Below, piece after piece: positions 12,280 through 14,583 of a DNA stretch of 14,583 bases. This DNA is from CAYUYV01 sp964561475. Lineage in GTDB: Bacteria; Pseudomonadota; Alphaproteobacteria; JAJFIK01. A program made the translations under genes and the position numbers. Position 1 is the stretch's first letter. Each line of letters opens with the position of its first letter. Location: the NCBI GenBank assembly GCA_964561475.1, contig CAZLPU010000103.1:1-14583 (forward strand), in the 5' to 3' direction. The notes below the pieces were generated by a model that did not search any database, was not told the DNA's origin, and saw only the letters and a list, made by a program, of their open reading frames with translations.

Positions 12280-14583
12280 CTAAAGAATAGCTGAGCTGAC
12301 GAGTTCAGCGAGTATGAATTCGATTGCTTCAGGATCTATGCCAGGCTCGAAGATATCCGCCATCCAAAGGGAAGGCACTTCGGGTACCGGGGTTCCCCAT
12401 ATTGCCGATCCATTTTGGGTGAAAGTGGCATTCTCTGCGGATACCCAATCTGGCAGAAGAACTTGCCCGTCGGAGAAAACAAACATATCCCGGTCCTCCG
12501 TATAGGGCATACCCGCTGGCACTACGAATGGCGTATCGCTTACCTCGACACCATTGGTAGACTGACTGGATTGCTCAAAGTCGAGAAGCTGGGCAACGCC
12601 TGTATGAGACGCAGCAAGTGACGGATGAGGCCCTATGGCAAGAGCAAAGGTCTCCTCACCCTCATCCAACCCATCCGCGAGAATGGCAACGTCAACCGAT
12701 GCAATGGTTTGTCCTGCGCGGAAATTCACTACACCAGACACGGCACGATAGTCTTGGCCCGCCTGCGCCGTTATGTCCTGTGTCTCATAGCTGACGGATA
12801 TATCCTCCGTAGCTGGACGTGAGAGCGAAATCTCAAAGGATGCCAGACGTTGCCCTGCTTCGGGCTCGCGAATGACGGGTGCACTGACGAATAGAGCGCG
12901 CAACTCATCGCCGCCTTCCAGGATCCAGCCTGGCGCACGGAGCGCGGCCGCCCCCTCTACGAAATCTGCACCCTCAATGGAGACAAGTTCAACGACATAG
13001 GCTTCATCGATTTCAGGGGTTCCGAATGTCCGCCTGTGATTGACGACGATCGAAGTAGACGTCTCGCCGGCCGCTATTGTGGCTATATCGCTCTGTGCAA
13101 TGTAGTCATCGGCAGAAGTCGCTGTGCCGTCACGGGTTTCATATGCAACTACGACGTCGCGCGGCGCTGGCTCTGACAAGACCAGGACGAATTCACTCTC
13201 TCCAGTGACTGTGCCGACTACCGAGAAACGCTCCGCGGCCCGGCTGCCCAAGACCGACAACACTGGGCTTTGGTCTGTGACAGGATCATCATCCAGGATG
13301 CGGATGTTGCCAGCTGGAGACGCCGCCACATCGGGATGGCTTCCGAATGCGAGGGAAAAACTCTCCGTGCCTTCTGGGACAGTATCCCCCAACAATTCTA
13401 TAGAAACACTGGCAACCGTCTGCCCCGCAAGGAACGTGACCAAACCGGCAAATGCTTCATAGTCCTCGCCTGCTTTCGCAGAGCCATCAATCGTGAAGAG
13501 CGGGACAGTGATATCCGTTTCAGCTGGACGGGATAGGAAAACATCGAGATTGACCGATCGATCAGCGTCGCCCTCAAGCGGGAGTGGATCGGCAATAGCC
13601 ACGGACCGGCGCACGGCGCTCTGATTGTCGTCTAGCAGCCATCCCAGGGAACTGAAAATCGGTCCGTCTACCGCCAATGTGGCCCCATCTGGATTAAACA
13701 ATTCGATTACGACTGTCTCGTCGATTTCCGCACTGTTTTCGTCGCCTTCACTTTCAATTGTGATTGATGCTGTTTGCTGGCCGGGCGCAAAGGAAATAGT
13801 GCCGCGCGTACCATCCAGTGCTGATGAATAATCAGTGGTCTTCAACGCTGTACCCGGCAAAAGGCGATAGTCGATGTCGACTTGGGTTAGGGCAGGCTCG
13901 GACAGGACCACCTCGAAGGTAAGCGGCCTATCATTGGAAATAGCGCCGCGATTGTCCTCTGGAACCGCTCCCCCTCTTGCTGACACGACAGGCCCACTCC
14001 CCAGCGCCACATCGTCATCAATGATCTCCGCCATTCCTGCAGTGACCACATTGACCAAGGGGTGCGGATCAATGGCCAGGGTAAACCGTTCATTCCCTTC
14101 CACAAGGGTGTCGGGGATGAGATCAACACCGACAACGGCCGTCGTTTCACCAGCCGCGAAAGTCAAAGTCCCTGCCGCAAGGCGATAGTCCTCGTCTGCC
14201 TTGGCCGAACCGTCAATCGTTCGATAACTGATCGTTATGTCCTCGGTGGCAGGACGCGACAGGCTGACCGTGAAGAAGGCCGTGTGCTGGCCTCGATCAC
14301 CTTCCACTGGCATCGCTGTCGTGACGGCAAGAGCCCTGTTCTCGTCGGCGGTTCCGAATTCGTCCAGGATCCAGCCAATGGCTTCTACTTGCAAAGCATC
14401 TCCTTCAAGGGAGCCGCCCAGGGGGTCATCGAACTCAATACGGATGAACTCGTCCACTTCATCGAGATCTTGGTTGTCACCAACACCGGTAGCAATGAGG
14501 CGGTATGAGGATTGACCAGGTTCGAAAGTCAGTGTTCCCTGTTCGAAGTCAAAGTCGAAATCATCACCGCGCAGATTATTCTG
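12280..14583 (-). CDS. Large Calx-beta repeat protein, 5' end beyond the window
   Basis: The frame is open from 14583 to the stop at 12280 (767 residues visible). The GTG at 14457 is not a start, because the upstream codons continue a repeat (GTLTFEPGQ). The visible part contains five full Calx-beta domains and the end of a sixth, each about 112-128 residues with patterns such as SLSRPATEDITxSYxT, GxxTFxAGQTxAS and EGxExFxLA. Calx-beta domains bind calcium and occur in large adhesins, integrin-like and secreted proteins. A C-terminal tail (12283-12573) lacks a Calx-beta domain and includes LPDWVSAENATF...AIWGTP, like He_PIG / cadherin-like repeats. No signal peptide or secretion signal can be judged, as the N-terminus is missing. 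G+C is lower here: 28 of 60 in 13681-13740 against 40 of 60 in 2221-2280, suggesting a different origin or selection. It converges on the DUF1826 gene. Confidence 0.88.
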   Translation of the reverse strand, partial: QNNLRGDDFDFDFEQGTLTFEPGQSSYRLIATGVGDNQDLDEVDEFIRIEFDDPLGGSLEGDALQVEAIGWILDEFGTADENRALAVTTAMPVEGDRGQHTAFFTVSLSRPATEDITISYRTIDGSAKADEDYRLAAGTLTFAAGETTAVVGVDLIPDTLVEGNERFTLAIDPHPLVNVVTAGMAEIIDDDVALGSGPVVSARGGAVPEDNRGAISNDRPLTFEVVLSEPALTQVDIDYRLLPGTALKTTDYSSALDGTRGTISFAPGQQTASITIESEGDENSAEIDETVVIELFNPDGATLAVDGPIFSSLGWLLDDNQSAVRRSVAIADPLPLEGDADRSVNLDVFLSRPAETDITVPLFTIDGSAKAGEDYEAFAGLVTFLAGQTVASVSIELLGDTVPEGTESFSLAFGSHPDVAASPAGNIRILDDDPVTDQSPVLSVLGSRAAERFSVVGTVTGESEFVLVLSEPAPRDVVVAYETRDGTATSADDYIAQSDIATIAAGETSTSIVVNHRRTFGTPEIDEAYVVELVSIEGADFVEGAAALRAPGWILEGGDELRALFVSAPVIREPEAGQRLASFEISLSRPATEDISVSYETQDITAQAGQDYRAVSGVVNFRAGQTIASVDVAILADGLDEGEETFALAIGPHPSLAASHTGVAQLLDFEQSSQSTNGVEVSDTPFVVPAGMPYTEDRDMFVFSDGQVLLPDWVSAENATFTQNGSAIWGTPVPEVPSLWMADIFEPGIDPEAIEFILAELVSSAIL
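12574..14583 (-). repeat. Alternating A/B Calx-beta super-repeat within the large protein
   Basis: In coding order the domains are A0 (partial, 14350-14583), B1 (14008-14349), A1 (13624-14007), B2 (13285-13623), A2 (12910-13284) and B3 (12574-12909). Type A ends with GWILD/GWLLDD/GWILEGG and has an E(I/V)DE motif. Type B has LSRPA...DGSAKA/DITAQA-DY, an EGxExF motif, a HP pair, and mostly an ILDDD-like end. The AB unit repeats every 238-244 residues, with the repeats well diverged at the DNA level. Confidence 0.8.

Noticed and set aside
14455..14457. GTG at 14457 as the start of the Calx-beta gene
   Set aside because: The frame stays open to 14583 and encodes a further part of a Calx-beta domain, so the gene starts outside the window.

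Overview
The window reads as a chromosomal piece of a high-GC Gram-negative bacterium, most likely an alphaproteobacterium. The evidence is the G+C-rich third codon positions, the outer-membrane-linked Pqi (MCE) transport operon, several lipobox signal peptides, and a Zur / COG0523 GTPase / DUF1826 cluster of the kind found in proteobacterial zinc-starvation regulons. No rRNA, tRNA, CRISPR array, integrase or transposase was seen. The species cannot be named from this sequence.

Layout from left to right. (1) 1-2409: an 11-bp-stem palindrome at the edge, then two consecutive plus-strand acyl-CoA dehydrogenase genes 11 bases apart. Their conserved active-site motifs are divided between the two proteins, which suggests one heteromeric enzyme. 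(2) 2455-2485: a strong hairpin between convergent transcription units. (3) 2508-6156, minus strand: a tight four-gene pqi operon, with pqiA split into two half-length genes overlapping by 4 bases, then pqiB (three MCE domains) and pqiC (outer-membrane lipoprotein). Just upstream lies an array of about 4.5 copies of a 17-bp repeat. (4) 6480-6899: a small cysteine-containing lipoprotein gene with signs of decay at both ends. (5) 6887-7855, minus strand: a nitronate monooxygenase-family flavoprotein. (6) 7856-8412: a gene-free stretch of 557 bases holding a direct repeat and a G-quadruplex-like motif. (7) 8413-9525: a secreted lipoprotein class 3 lipase, followed by a long hairpin. (8) 9679-12217: zur on the minus strand, divergent from a zinc-chaperone-type GTPase gene (ZigA/COG0523) and a translationally coupled DUF1826 gene. 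One Zur-box-like palindrome overlaps the predicted -10 elements of both divergent promoters. (9) 12280-14583, minus strand: the 3' part of a large Calx-beta repeat protein, visibly poorer in G+C, whose 5' end lies beyond the window.

How the genes work together. The zinc cluster is the most coherent regulatory unit: Zur would shut off both itself and the GTPase-DUF1826 pair when zinc is plentiful, and starvation would release them. The Pqi genes encode a complete envelope lipid-transport machine. The acyl-CoA dehydrogenase pair probably oxidises an unusual acyl-CoA. The most interesting observations are the complementary loss of motifs in the dehydrogenase pair, a possible HxD...H...R metal/2-oxoglutarate-type signature in DUF1826, the alternating two-type Calx-beta super-repeat, the repeat array before pqi, and the decaying lipoprotein gene. 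I saw no clear wholly new defence or mobile system. Protein functions rest on motif recognition by eye, without any database search.
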